A stretch of 64,000 nucleotides of DNA, from assembly GCF_030159255.1 (NCBI RefSeq), contig NZ_BSCT01000006.1:248001-312000 (forward strand), in the 5' to 3' direction. Both the position numbers and the translations under genes were made by a program. This document shows positions 16,509-25,198 of the stretch, piece after piece. Source of the stretch: Bradyrhizobium sp. SSBR45G (GTDB lineage: Bacteria > Pseudomonadota > Alphaproteobacteria > Rhizobiales > Xanthobacteraceae). The notes beneath the pieces are model-generated. The model made no database searches. It worked only from the letters and a program-made list of their open reading frames with translations, and was not told the DNA's origin. Every line of letters starts with the position of its first letter. Within the stretch, counting starts at the first letter, position 1.

Positions 16509-18542
16509 TCAGTCGATCCCGTCGTCAACGCGCGATCCTCTTGTCGTGATCCCCGACGCCGCAGGGAAGGGAGCGCGGGCCGCCATGTGGCCCTGATAGA
16601 CCGCCTCCAGCGCCGTGCGCGGCGCGTTGTTGTCGCCGACCTGCATCACCGGCAGCCCGGCGCGCCGCAAGGCGAGGTAAAGCGACTGGTCGGCGCTGTT
16701 GTGGTCCACGGCGACGAGGGCCGAAAAACCGGTCAGGCGTGCGACGTCACCGGTCGAGAGATCCTCGACCTCCAGCGCCTCGCCGTCATACGACCGCACC
16801 GCGCGGAGTGTCGCGATCCGGACCTTGCGTTCGCGCAGACGACGGCTGTTGGCGAGCGTCGAGTAGACGGTGGTGCGCCAGGCGTAGTTCGTGGCCGGCA
16901 CGAACAGCGTCACGGCCTTGCCGAGATCGGCGAAATGCTCCAGCGCCGACAGCGTGCCCCATTCGCCGGTGCGGTCGAACACGGCGATCGAAGCGCCGAG
17001 CCTGTCCGGCGCCTGCAGCGCATCGGGCAGGGTGAACACCGGCCCGTTGCCGGCGATGGCCATCGCCGTCGTGGTCGAGCCTGTTGCCAGGATGATGCGG
17101 TCGGCGCCGAAGGCCTCGGTGTCAGCAGCAACGGCCGTCTTGTTGAAGACCACGCGGACGCCGAGCCGTGCCAGCGCCGTGATTTGGAAATCGACGAACG
17201 TCTTGAAGTTGGCACGCTTCGGCATCAGCCAGGCGGTTTGCAACTGGCCGCCGAGCCGATCGATGCGCTCCCACAGCGTCACGGCATGACCGAGCGCGGC
17301 GGCGACACGCGCCGCCTCGAGCCCGGCAGGACCGCCGCCGATGACGAGGATCGTCTTTGTCGCAGCACGCGGCAGCGCTTCGGGTTCCTCGAACCGGCCT
17401 TCGAGCCCGGCGATCGGATTGATCAGGCAACGGATCGGCAGGTTCCGCTCCAGCATGCCGGCGCAGCCCTGGTTGCAGCCGATGCAGCGGCGGATCTCAT
17501 CGAGGCGGCCCTCGATAGATTTCCTGACGATCGCCGGTTCGGCGAGATGCGCGCGGGCCATGCCGACGGCATCGGCCTGTCCGCTCGCGATCACGGCGTC
17601 GGCTTCTTCGAGTTCCGTGAAGCGGCACACGGCGAACACCGGCGTGTCGAATCCATCCGCCCGTAGCTCGCGGCGGATGCGTGCAGGCAGGGTCCGGAAC
17701 GGGGCCGGATCGAACGCCATGTCGGCCATCTGCGTCGCCAGCGAATAGCTCGCGACATAGGCCGAATGCGAGACGTTGACGAAATCGATCTTCGTCTGCC
17801 GCGCCAGCATCGGCACGAGGCGCTCGGCTTCGTCGATCCCGAGCCCGCCCTCGGCATACTCGTCGCCGCTGACGCGGATGCCGAGGCAGAAGCCGGCGCC
17901 GAGCTCGGCGCGCAGCGCCGCGAGCACGCGGGTCGGAAAGCGCAGCCGGTTTTCCAGCGAGCCGCCATAGTCGTCATCGCGCTTGTTGGACAGCGGCGAC
18001 ATGAATTGCTGCAGCAGATGGCCGTGCGCCATCTGCAGCTCGATGCCGTCGAAGCCCGCGGCGACGAGATTGCGCGCAGTGACGAGGTGGCCCTCGATCA
18101 CCTCCTCCATGTCGAATTCGTCCATCGGCCGCGGCGGCAGCGCCGAGATCGCCCACGGCACGGCTGAGGCGCCCCACGCCACCGTGCGCTCGAAATCGCC
18201 CTCGACCTGCCGTCCGAGATGAATGATCTGGCCGAGCATGCAGGCGCCTTCCGCCTTCACCGCATCGGTGATGCGTCGGAACGGATCGATGCACGCAGGA
18301 TCGAAGCCGCACACCGCCTGCGGCCGGCCGAGCGAATTGGCGTGCACGCGGATGGATTCGAAGATGATGGCGCCGACGCCGCCGCGCGCGCGGGCCTGGT
18401 GATAGGCGAGGTGCTGCGCGCTCGGCAGACGCTGTTCGCCGAAATTCGTCGTATGCGCGGGAACGAAGATGCGGTTGCGGAAGCGCAGGGTGCCGACGTC
18501 GAGCGGGCTCAGGGCCTGTGCATATGGCTGATGCTGCGACAA
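16509..18542 (-). CDS. Old Yellow Enzyme / 2,4-dienoyl-CoA reductase-like flavoprotein
   Basis: About 677 residues make a three-domain enzyme: an FMN TIM barrel (LSPLDVGTLRFRNRIFVPAH, AHGHLLQQFMSPLSNKRDDD, ADAVGMARAHLAEP), a [4Fe-4S] Cys cluster (CIGCNQGCAGM plus C in IRCLINP) and an FAD/NAD(P) domain (VIGGGPAGLEAARVAAALG). The layout matches FadH, trimethylamine dehydrogenase and related N-demethylases/ene-reductases, which move electrons between NAD(P)H and a C=C or C-N bond. I prefer the TTG at 18540-18542 because GGGAGG (18553-18558) sits ten bases ahead; an ATG at 18570-18572 would place this ribosome site inside the gene. It heads the leftward unit with the leuCD-like genes and diverges from gntR. 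Confidence 0.85.
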   Translation of the reverse strand: MSQHQPYAQALSPLDVGTLRFRNRIFVPAHTTNFGEQRLPSAQHLAYHQARARGGVGAIIFESIRVHANSLGRPQAVCGFDPACIDPFRRITDAVKAEGACMLGQIIHLGRQVEGDFERTVAWGASAVPWAISALPPRPMDEFDMEEVIEGHLVTARNLVAAGFDGIELQMAHGHLLQQFMSPLSNKRDDDYGGSLENRLRFPTRVLAALRAELGAGFCLGIRVSGDEYAEGGLGIDEAERLVPMLARQTKIDFVNVSHSAYVASYSLATQMADMAFDPAPFRTLPARIRRELRADGFDTPVFAVCRFTELEEADAVIASGQADAVGMARAHLAEPAIVRKSIEGRLDEIRRCIGCNQGCAGMLERNLPIRCLINPIAGLEGRFEEPEALPRAATKTILVIGGGPAGLEAARVAAALGHAVTLWERIDRLGGQLQTAWLMPKRANFKTFVDFQITALARLGVRVVFNKTAVAADTEAFGADRIILATGSTTTAMAIAGNGPVFTLPDALQAPDRLGASIAVFDRTGEWGTLSALEHFADLGKAVTLFVPATNYAWRTTVYSTLANSRRLRERKVRIATLRAVRSYDGEALEVEDLSTGDVARLTGFSALVAVDHNSADQSLYLALRRAGLPVMQVGDNNAPRTALEAVYQGHMAARAPFPAASGITTRGSRVDDGID

Positions 18543-18623
18543 ATCGCGTGATCCTCCCGGCAAGCCACCCATGGCTCAATTGGTGGCTTGATCCTTGCCT
18601 CGATCTGGCGGCGCCGGAGCCCG

Positions 18624-18662
18624 TTGACCGCAGCTGTCATATTTTCTATACACCTACTGTAT
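18624..18662 (+). promoter_or_regulatory. Sigma-70-type promoter with overlapping dyad ahead of gntR
   Basis: TTGACC (18624-18629) and TATACA (18647-18652) are separated by exactly 17 bases, a good sigma-70 match. An inverted repeat, ATACA-CCTAC-TGTAT (18648-18662), overlaps the -10 and could be the operator of the GntR protein encoded at 18702. The divergent OYE gene starts 80 bases to the left, so one bound repressor could control both units. Confidence 0.55.
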
Positions 18663-18701
18663 TGAAAGCAAGATAGCTCGAAATTCACGGGGCCACCCGC
18701 C

Positions 18702-19526
18702 TTGCGAACCGCGTCCGAGCCACTGAAGGCACGACGGATCTACCTGCTGCTGAAGGACAAGATCGCGTCCGGCGAGCTTGCGTCCGGCGAGCGGCTGCCC
18801 GGCGAGTTCGCGCTGGCCGAAGAGCACAACGTCTCCCGCGTCACCATCCGCCAGGCGCTCGACCTGCTCGCATCCGAGGATCTTATTCAGAAGAAGAGCG
18901 GGCTTGGCACCTTCGTGCATCGCCCGGCTTCGAAGGTGCGCACGGTGCTGGCCGATGTCGCCAATGTGTTCGCGCATCTGATCGAGATGGGGCGGACGAC
19001 CGACGTTCGTCTGCTGTCGTTCGACTACGTCAATCCGCCGGACCAGATCCGCGAGGCGCTGCAGCTCGCGTCCGATGAGCGCTCGCAGCGCTCGATACGC
19101 GTCCGCCTCGTCGATGGCGTGCCGTTCTCCTATCTCATCGCCCATGTGCCTGAGCACATCGGCCGCAGCTATTCGCGCGAGGATCTCGCGCGTATGCCGC
19201 TGCTGGAACTGATCGAGCGCTCGGGGCGCACCAGCGCTTCGGCGCGCCAGGAGATCAGCGCGGTGCTGTCGGGTCCTGATGTGGCGGAAGCGCTCGACGT
19301 CGATGTCGGGATGCCGCTCGTGGCACTGCGCCGCACGGTCTACGGCAAGGACGGGCAGCCGATGGAGCATTTGCAGGCGCTCTACCGGCCCGACCGCTAC
19401 ACATTGCAGATGAACCTCGAACGGACGGGCGACGAAGGGCACCGGCACTGGAGCCCGACCGCCGAGGTGTACCGCAGGGAGCGCCCGCGCCGGCGGCCGC
19501 CAGTCAGGAAAGTGGGGAAGTCATGA
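18702..19526 (+). CDS. GntR-family transcriptional regulator, HutC subfamily
   Basis: This 274-residue protein has an N-terminal winged helix (IYLLLKDKIASGELASGERL, then LAEEHNVSRVTIRQALDLLA) and a C-terminal UTRA effector domain (VRLVDGVPFSYLIAHVPEHI, VALRRTVYGKDGQPMEHLQA), the HutC arrangement. The effector is usually the substrate or an intermediate of the controlled pathway. The start is a TTG at 18702; no better upstream codon is present. It is the first gene of an operon continuing through the ABC importer, lyase, HyuBA and oxidoreductases, with the importer start overlapping its stop. The dyad at 18648-18662 is a candidate self-operator. Confidence 0.88.
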   Translation: MRTASEPLKARRIYLLLKDKIASGELASGERLPGEFALAEEHNVSRVTIRQALDLLASEDLIQKKSGLGTFVHRPASKVRTVLADVANVFAHLIEMGRTTDVRLLSFDYVNPPDQIREALQLASDERSQRSIRVRLVDGVPFSYLIAHVPEHIGRSYSREDLARMPLLELIERSGRTSASARQEISAVLSGPDVAEALDVDVGMPLVALRRTVYGKDGQPMEHLQALYRPDRYTLQMNLERTGDEGHRHWSPTAEVYRRERPRRRPPVRKVGKS

Positions 19527-20746
19527 CGCGTCATCAGAAGTCACTGTCACGCCGCACCGTGCTCAAGAGCAGTGTCGCACTCACCTCGATGCTGGCGGCG
19601 CCCGGCCTTCTCCGCGCGGAGCCGGCGCCGGTGAAGGTCGGCCTGCTGCAGCCGATCTCCGGCGCCTTCGCGCTCGATGGTGATCTCGCCAAGATCGGCG
19701 CCGAGTTCGCGATCAAGGAGATCAACGACGCCGGCGGCATCAAGGCGCTCGGCGGCGCCAAGCTCGAGCTCGTGATCGGCGACAGCCGCTCCAATGCCGA
19801 AGCCGGCGCGCAGGCGACCGAGGAGCTGCAGTCGGCCGGCGTCGCCGCCGTGCTCGGCGGCTTTGCCTCGGGCATCACGCTGACCGCGACCCAGACCGCG
19901 GCGCGCTATGATCTGCCGTTCGTGGTCGACTGCGCCGTGGCCGACACCATCACCGATCGCGGGCTGAAGAACACCTTCCGCTTCAATCCGAATTTCAGCA
20001 TGGCGACCGCGGTCGCGCTGAAGAACCTCGTCAAGCTCAACGACGACGCAGGCAAGCCGATCAAGACGGTGGCGATCGTGCACGAGGATGGCCTGTTCGG
20101 CTCGGGCCTCGCCAAGATCATGCAGGAGAAGCTGCCGCCGCTCGGCTTCCAGATCGTCGAGACCATCGCCCATCCGACGCCGGCGCGCGACATGACCAAC
20201 GTCGTGCTGCGGCTGCGTGCGCTCAATCCCGACCTGATCGTGCCGTCGCACTATTTCAACGAGTTCGTGCTGATGGCCCGCACCCTGCAGCAGCAACGCG
20301 TGCGGCCGAAGGGCATCTACGCCGTGTTCGGCGGCGCCGCCTCGAGCTACCGCTTCGTCAACGAATTCCCCGAGGCCGCCCAGGGCGTGATGGACTGCAA
20401 CCATTGGGGCGATCCCAAGAGCCCGATCACGGCCAAGCTGCGCGAGACGGTCACCGCCGCGGGCAAGTTCTACGCCTACAACACGCCGATCAACTACTCG
20501 CTGGTGAAGGTATTTGCCCAGGCCGTCGAGAAGGCCGGCAGCGCCGATCGCGCCAAGATCATCGAAGCCCTGGCAGCGAACGAATTCGACAGCGGCATCA
20601 TGCCCTACGGCAAGACCAAGTTCGACGCCAAGGGCCAGAATTCGAGCGCGCTGCCCTTGAACACGCAGGTGCAGGGCAAGGACATCAAGGTGATCTACCC
20701 GGCCGAGTATGCCGACGCCAAGCCGGTGTTCCCGATCAACGGGTAA
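19523..20746 (+). CDS. ABC importer substrate-binding protein, LivK/amide type, Tat or Sec exported
   Basis: This 407-residue protein is a family-6 periplasmic binding protein: VKVGLLQPISGAFALDGD, EFAIKEINDAGGI, and the later segment NPDLIVPSHYFNEFVLMART. The N-terminus SLSRRTVLKSSVALTSML has a twin-arginine-like SRRTVLK motif and an Ala-rich cleavage region before EPAPVK. Such proteins bind branched-chain amino acids, amides, urea or aromatic/dicarboxylic acids. The start overlaps gntR by four bases. The cognate permeases and ATPases follow after a 250-base gap filled with a palindromic repeat. The ligand is presumably the substrate of the downstream catabolic genes. Confidence 0.88.
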   Translation: MTRHQKSLSRRTVLKSSVALTSMLAAPGLLRAEPAPVKVGLLQPISGAFALDGDLAKIGAEFAIKEINDAGGIKALGGAKLELVIGDSRSNAEAGAQATEELQSAGVAAVLGGFASGITLTATQTAARYDLPFVVDCAVADTITDRGLKNTFRFNPNFSMATAVALKNLVKLNDDAGKPIKTVAIVHEDGLFGSGLAKIMQEKLPPLGFQIVETIAHPTPARDMTNVVLRLRALNPDLIVPSHYFNEFVLMARTLQQQRVRPKGIYAVFGGAASSYRFVNEFPEAAQGVMDCNHWGDPKSPITAKLRETVTAAGKFYAYNTPINYSLVKVFAQAVEKAGSADRAKIIEALAANEFDSGIMPYGKTKFDAKGQNSSALPLNTQVQGKDIKVIYPAEYADAKPVFPING

Positions 20747-20807
20747 TCGGTCCAGGCGCGTAAGCCTCATCACCGGTGAAAGCTGGCGTGCCTGCTACGG
20801 TGGATGC

Positions 20808-20932
20808 GGCCATCCTTCGAGACGCCCGGCTTCGCCGGGCTCCTCAGGATGAGGACTGAGTATGTGGCCTCGTCTGCAAACCCTCATGGTGAGGAGCGCC
20901 GCTCTGCGGCGCGTCTCGAACCATGAGGCCCC
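20808..20932. repeat. Two-hairpin palindromic repeat inside the liv-type operon
   Basis: The element holds two long hairpins: CCATCCTTCGAGACGCCCGG with GGGCTCCTCAGGATG, then CCTCATGGTGAGGAGCGCCG with GGCGCGTCTCGAACCATGAG. The same pair occurs at 29624-29743 (inverted) and 38139-38364. It separates the binding-protein gene from the first permease gene, which may reduce permease expression or stabilise the upstream mRNA. Confidence 0.7.
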
Positions 20933-20998
20933 GAAGTGCCGGAGTTGGTCCGGCCACTCCGAGGAAGCGTTGGGCTTTCTCGACGACCAGAGGATATG

Positions 20999-21871
20999 AT
21001 GTACTCGCCCCAGATCGTCGTGGAGGCGCTGTTGAACGGGCTGATGCTGGGTGCGATCTATGCACTGATCGCGCTCGGCCTCACCCTCATCTATGGCGTG
21101 CTGCATATCGTGAATTTCGCCCACGGCGCGCTGCTGACGGTGGCGATGTTCATGGTGTGGCTCGCCTGCGCGCGCTATGGGCTCGATCCGTATCTGGCGA
21201 TCCTGTTTGTCGCGCCGGCGATGTTCGCGCTCGGCTATGGCCTGCAGCGCTTCATCATCGGCCCGGCCAGCCACGGCAAGGACAACGGCATCCTGCTGGT
21301 CACCCTGGGTCTGTCGATCATCATCGAGAACGCGCTGCTCGCCGCGTTCCAGTCGGACACGCGCACGATCACCAGCGACTATTCATTCAAGGTCGTCGAG
21401 CTCGGACCGCTGCTGCTGTCGTTCCCGCGCGTCGTCGGCTTCGGCGTCACCATCGCCACCACGATCCTGCTCTGGCTGGTGCTGCACCAGACCGACATCG
21501 GCAAGGCGATCCGCGCGGTGGCGAAAGAGAAGCTCGGCGCCAGCCTCGTCGGCATCAGCGTGCCGCATGTCTACGCCATGACCTTTGCCATCGGCTGCGC
21601 CTGTCTCGCGGTCGCGGCCGGCCTCCTGATGCCGTCCTTCTACGTCAGCCCGAAGACCGGCGCGGCCTTCGTGCTGGTCGCCTTCACCATCGTCGTGCTC
21701 GGCGGCATGGGCTCGATCCCCGGCGCGCTGATCGGTGGCCTGCTGATCGGCGTCGTCGAAGCCGCATCCAGTCTCTTTCTCGGCGACAGCCTCGGCCAGA
21801 TCGGCATCTTCCTGATCTTCATCGTCACCCTGCTGGTGCGCCCGACCGGCCTGTTCGGAGCGCGCGCATGA
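20999..21871 (+). CDS. ABC importer permease, LivH type
   Basis: This 290-residue, very hydrophobic protein has the LivH signatures ALNGLMLGAIYALIALGLTL-like start, GVLHIVNFAHGALLTVAMF and the cytoplasmic coupling segment KAIRAVAKEKLGASLVGI (EAA-like loop), ending in LLVRPTGLFGARA. It forms the transmembrane channel with the next gene product. Tandem ATGs at 20996 and 20999 both follow AGAGG; I use the second. The stop overlaps the livM-type start. Confidence 0.9.
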   Translation: MYSPQIVVEALLNGLMLGAIYALIALGLTLIYGVLHIVNFAHGALLTVAMFMVWLACARYGLDPYLAILFVAPAMFALGYGLQRFIIGPASHGKDNGILLVTLGLSIIIENALLAAFQSDTRTITSDYSFKVVELGPLLLSFPRVVGFGVTIATTILLWLVLHQTDIGKAIRAVAKEKLGASLVGISVPHVYAMTFAIGCACLAVAAGLLMPSFYVSPKTGAAFVLVAFTIVVLGGMGSIPGALIGGLLIGVVEAASSLFLGDSLGQIGIFLIFIVTLLVRPTGLFGARA

Positions 21872-22839
21872 CCAGGCCGCGTCTCTCCACTCTGGCGATC
21901 ATCGTCGCCGCGCTCGCCGTGGTCCCGTTGGCCGGCCTCTCGGGCAGCCTGCTCAATCTGATGATCTTCATGATGATCATCGCGTTGGCGGCGCAGGGCT
22001 GGAACATCCTCGGCGGCTATGCCGGGCTGTCGTCGTTCGGCCACGCTGCGTTCTTCGGCGCCGGCGCCTATGCGATGGTGGTGCTGCAGACCCGCTTCGG
22101 CGTCAATGCGTGGATCGCGCTCGTGATCGGCATCGCGCTCGGCGCGCTGGTCGGCGCTTTCATCGGCTTTCTCAGCTTCCGCTCCGGTCTCAAGGGCTCT
22201 TACTTCGCGCTGATCACGCTCGCTTTCGCCGAGGTCGCACGCATCCTCGCCAACAGCACGAATTTCACCGGCGGCGCGGCCGGCATCCTGCTGAAGCTGC
22301 AGACCGGCCTGCCATATCTGCAATTCGCCGACCGCCGCTACTTCCTGCTGATCGCGCTCGGCTTCGTCGCGATCGGCCTGCTGGTGAGCTGGTGGCTGGA
22401 GCATTCGCGCTTCGGCGCCTATCTGGTGGCGCTGCGCGAGAACGAGCAGGCGGCACAGGCCCTGGGCGTCGACGTGTTCGCGGTCAAGATGAAAGCCATC
22501 GCAATTTCCGGCGCGCTGACGGCGGCTGCGGGCTGCCTCTACGCGCAGAACTATCTGTTCATCGACGCCAATGTCGCGTTTGGCTCCTGGATCTCGATCG
22601 AGGCGCTGTTCGCGGCCATCGTCGGCGGCTCTGGCACCGTGATCGGCCCGCTGCTCGGCGCGATCGTGCTGCTTGGCCTGGGCGAGCTCACCAAGATGGT
22701 GTCGGGGGGCATTCCCGGCATGGACCTGCTGGTGTTCGGCGTCATCCTCGTGCTGTCGGTCGCCTATTCGCCGAACGGCCTGGTGATGCTGATGAAGAGT
22801 CTCGGGCTGCGGGCGCCGGCCAAGGCGAGGGAGGCGTGA
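21868..22839 (+). CDS. ABC importer permease, LivM type
   Basis: This 323-residue membrane protein is the LivM partner: NILGGYAGLSSFGHAAFFGA, GLKGSYFALITLAFAEVARI and the coupling segment VALRENEQAAQALGVDVFAV, then GSGTVIGPLLGAIVLL. It shares four bases with the upstream livH-type gene and overlaps the ATPase start, so the transporter is translated as a coupled set. It carries about eight to ten membrane segments. Confidence 0.9.
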   Translation: MTRPRLSTLAIIVAALAVVPLAGLSGSLLNLMIFMMIIALAAQGWNILGGYAGLSSFGHAAFFGAGAYAMVVLQTRFGVNAWIALVIGIALGALVGAFIGFLSFRSGLKGSYFALITLAFAEVARILANSTNFTGGAAGILLKLQTGLPYLQFADRRYFLLIALGFVAIGLLVSWWLEHSRFGAYLVALRENEQAAQALGVDVFAVKMKAIAISGALTAAAGCLYAQNYLFIDANVAFGSWISIEALFAAIVGGSGTVIGPLLGAIVLLGLGELTKMVSGGIPGMDLLVFGVILVLSVAYSPNGLVMLMKSLGLRAPAKAREA

Positions 22840-23574
22840 TGCTCGAGGTCAACACGCTCACCAAGCGCTTCTCCGGCCTCGTTGCGGTCGATCAGGCCTC
22901 GCTCTCGGTCGCGAAGGGATCGATCACCGGACTGATCGGGCCGAACGGCGCCGGCAAGACGACGTTGTTCGCGATGGTCGCGGGCTTCCTGCAGCCCGAT
23001 GGCGGCTCTGTCAGCTACGACGGTCGCGACATCACGCAGCTCGCCCCGCATGTTCGGGCGCGCGCGGGCATCGCGCGCACCTTCCAGATCGTGCAGCCGT
23101 TCGAAGGCCTGAACGTGCAGGAGAACATCGCGGTCGGCGCCTATCTGCACACGCCTGACGCCAGGGAGGCGATGCAGCAGGCGGCGGATATCGCGCATCG
23201 TGTCGGCCTCGGCGCCGATCTGACCAAGGCGTCGTCCGATCTCACCGTGGCCGGCCGCAAGCGGCTGGAGGTGGCGCGCGCGCTGGCGACCAAGCCGCGC
23301 CTGCTGCTGCTCGACGAGGTGCTGGCCGGTCTCAATCCGTCGGAAATCCGCGACGTGCTGCCGCTGGTGCGCGCCATCCGCGACCAGGGCGTCACCATCC
23401 TGATGATCGAGCACATCATGCAGGCGGTGATGAATCTCTGCGACAAGGTCTATGTGCTGTCGCAGGGACGGATGATCGCGCAGGGTGAGCCGAAGGCGGT
23501 CTGCGAGGACCCGCAGGTGATCGAAGCCTATCTCGGCCATGGCGCCGCCGAGCGGCTGCGCGCGGAGCAGGCCC

Positions 23575-23582
<8 letters not shown>
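22839..23582 (+). CDS. ABC importer ATPase, LivG type
   Basis: This 247-residue ATPase has Walker A GPNGAGKTT, the LivG-type FQIVQPFEGLNVQENI Q-loop region, a signature region read as DLTVAGRKRLEVARALA (SxGG is degenerate to VAGR), Walker B LLLLDEVLAGLNPSE and switch His in MIEHIMQAVM. The signature loop variation is common in LivG proteins. It pairs with the LivF-type ATPase encoded next, with which it overlaps by eight bases. Confidence 0.9.
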
Positions 23583-24276
<694 letters not shown>

Positions 24277-24319
24277 AGATCGGCGCTTCAGTCCAATTGT
24301 GAGAAACAAGGAAACGACA

Positions 24320-25198
24320 ATGAGCCTGAGATCCACTCTGGCATCAGCCGAGACGACGATCGCGCCCGGCGTGTACGATGCGCTGACCGCGAGCATCGCC
24401 GCCGAGGCCGGCTTCAAGGCGCTGTACCTGACGGGCGCCGGCATCGCCTATACCAGGCTCGGCCGTCCCGACATCGGGCTAGTGTCGATGATGGAGGTCG
24501 CCGACACCATCGCCGTCATCCGCGACCGCGTCGACCTGCCGCTGGTGGTCGATGCCGATACCGGCTTCGGCAACGCGCTCAACGTTCAGCGCACTGTCAG
24601 GCTGTTCGAGCGCATGGGCGCCTCCGCGATTCAGCTCGAGGACCAGACGACGCCGAAGCGCTGCGGCCATCTCACCGACAAGACGGTGATCGGCACAGGT
24701 GAGATGGTGGGCAAGATCAAGGCCGCGCTCGACGCGCGGAAGTCCGAGGAGACGCTGATCATCGCGCGCACCGATGCGCTGGCGATCGAGGGCATGGAAG
24801 CCGCGATCGCGCGCGCCGGGCGCTATGCAGAAGCGGGCGCCGACGTGCTGTTCGTCGAGGCGCCGAAGAGCAGCGAGCAGTTGTCGGCCATCGCCGCACG
24901 GCTGGCGTCCAAGCGGCCGCTGCTGGCGAACATGGTCGAGGGCGGCTCGACGCCGATCCATGCCGCGGCCGAACTCGGCGCGCTCGGCTTCAAGCTCGTG
25001 ATCTTCCCCGGCGGCATCGTGCGTGCGCTCGCCTTCGCGGCGCGCGCCTACTATGCGTCGCTGGCCGAGGCCGGCTCGACCCGGCCGTTCGCCGACCGCA
25101 TGCTCGATTTCACCGGGCTCAACGCGATGCTGGGCACCGCCGACATCCTGGCCCATGGCGCCCGTTACGCGACTGATGACGAGGAGGCGCGGGCATGA
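24320..25198 (+). CDS. Isocitrate lyase / PEP mutase-family C-C lyase (2-methylisocitrate or dimethylmalate lyase-like)
   Basis: This 292-residue protein has the PEPM/ICL TIM-barrel motifs PGVYDALTA (14-22), VDADTGFGN (77-85, metal-binding Asp), LEDQ (106-109) and the lyase loop KRCGH (113-117) with Cys115. The intact KRCGH loop marks a retro-aldol lyase rather than a phosphonomutase. Family members cleave 2-methylisocitrate, 2,3-dimethylmalate or oxaloacetate/petal-death-type acids to pyruvate, glyoxylate or a related keto acid plus a carboxylate. Here it lies with hyuBA and opposite a LeuCD-type hydratase, which fits a hydration-then-cleavage route for an alkylated dicarboxylate. The true substrate is unknown. 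ATG 24320 follows AAGGAAACG. Confidence 0.85.
   Translation: MSLRSTLASAETTIAPGVYDALTASIAAEAGFKALYLTGAGIAYTRLGRPDIGLVSMMEVADTIAVIRDRVDLPLVVDADTGFGNALNVQRTVRLFERMGASAIQLEDQTTPKRCGHLTDKTVIGTGEMVGKIKAALDARKSEETLIIARTDALAIEGMEAAIARAGRYAEAGADVLFVEAPKSSEQLSAIAARLASKRPLLANMVEGGSTPIHAAAELGALGFKLVIFPGGIVRALAFAARAYYASLAEAGSTRPFADRMLDFTGLNAMLGTADILAHGARYATDDEEARA

Noticed and set aside
15693..17666. A 657-codon + strand frame over leuC and the OYE gene
   Set aside because: It is antisense to two enzymes with intact iron-sulfur and flavin motifs; its own product is low-complexity.
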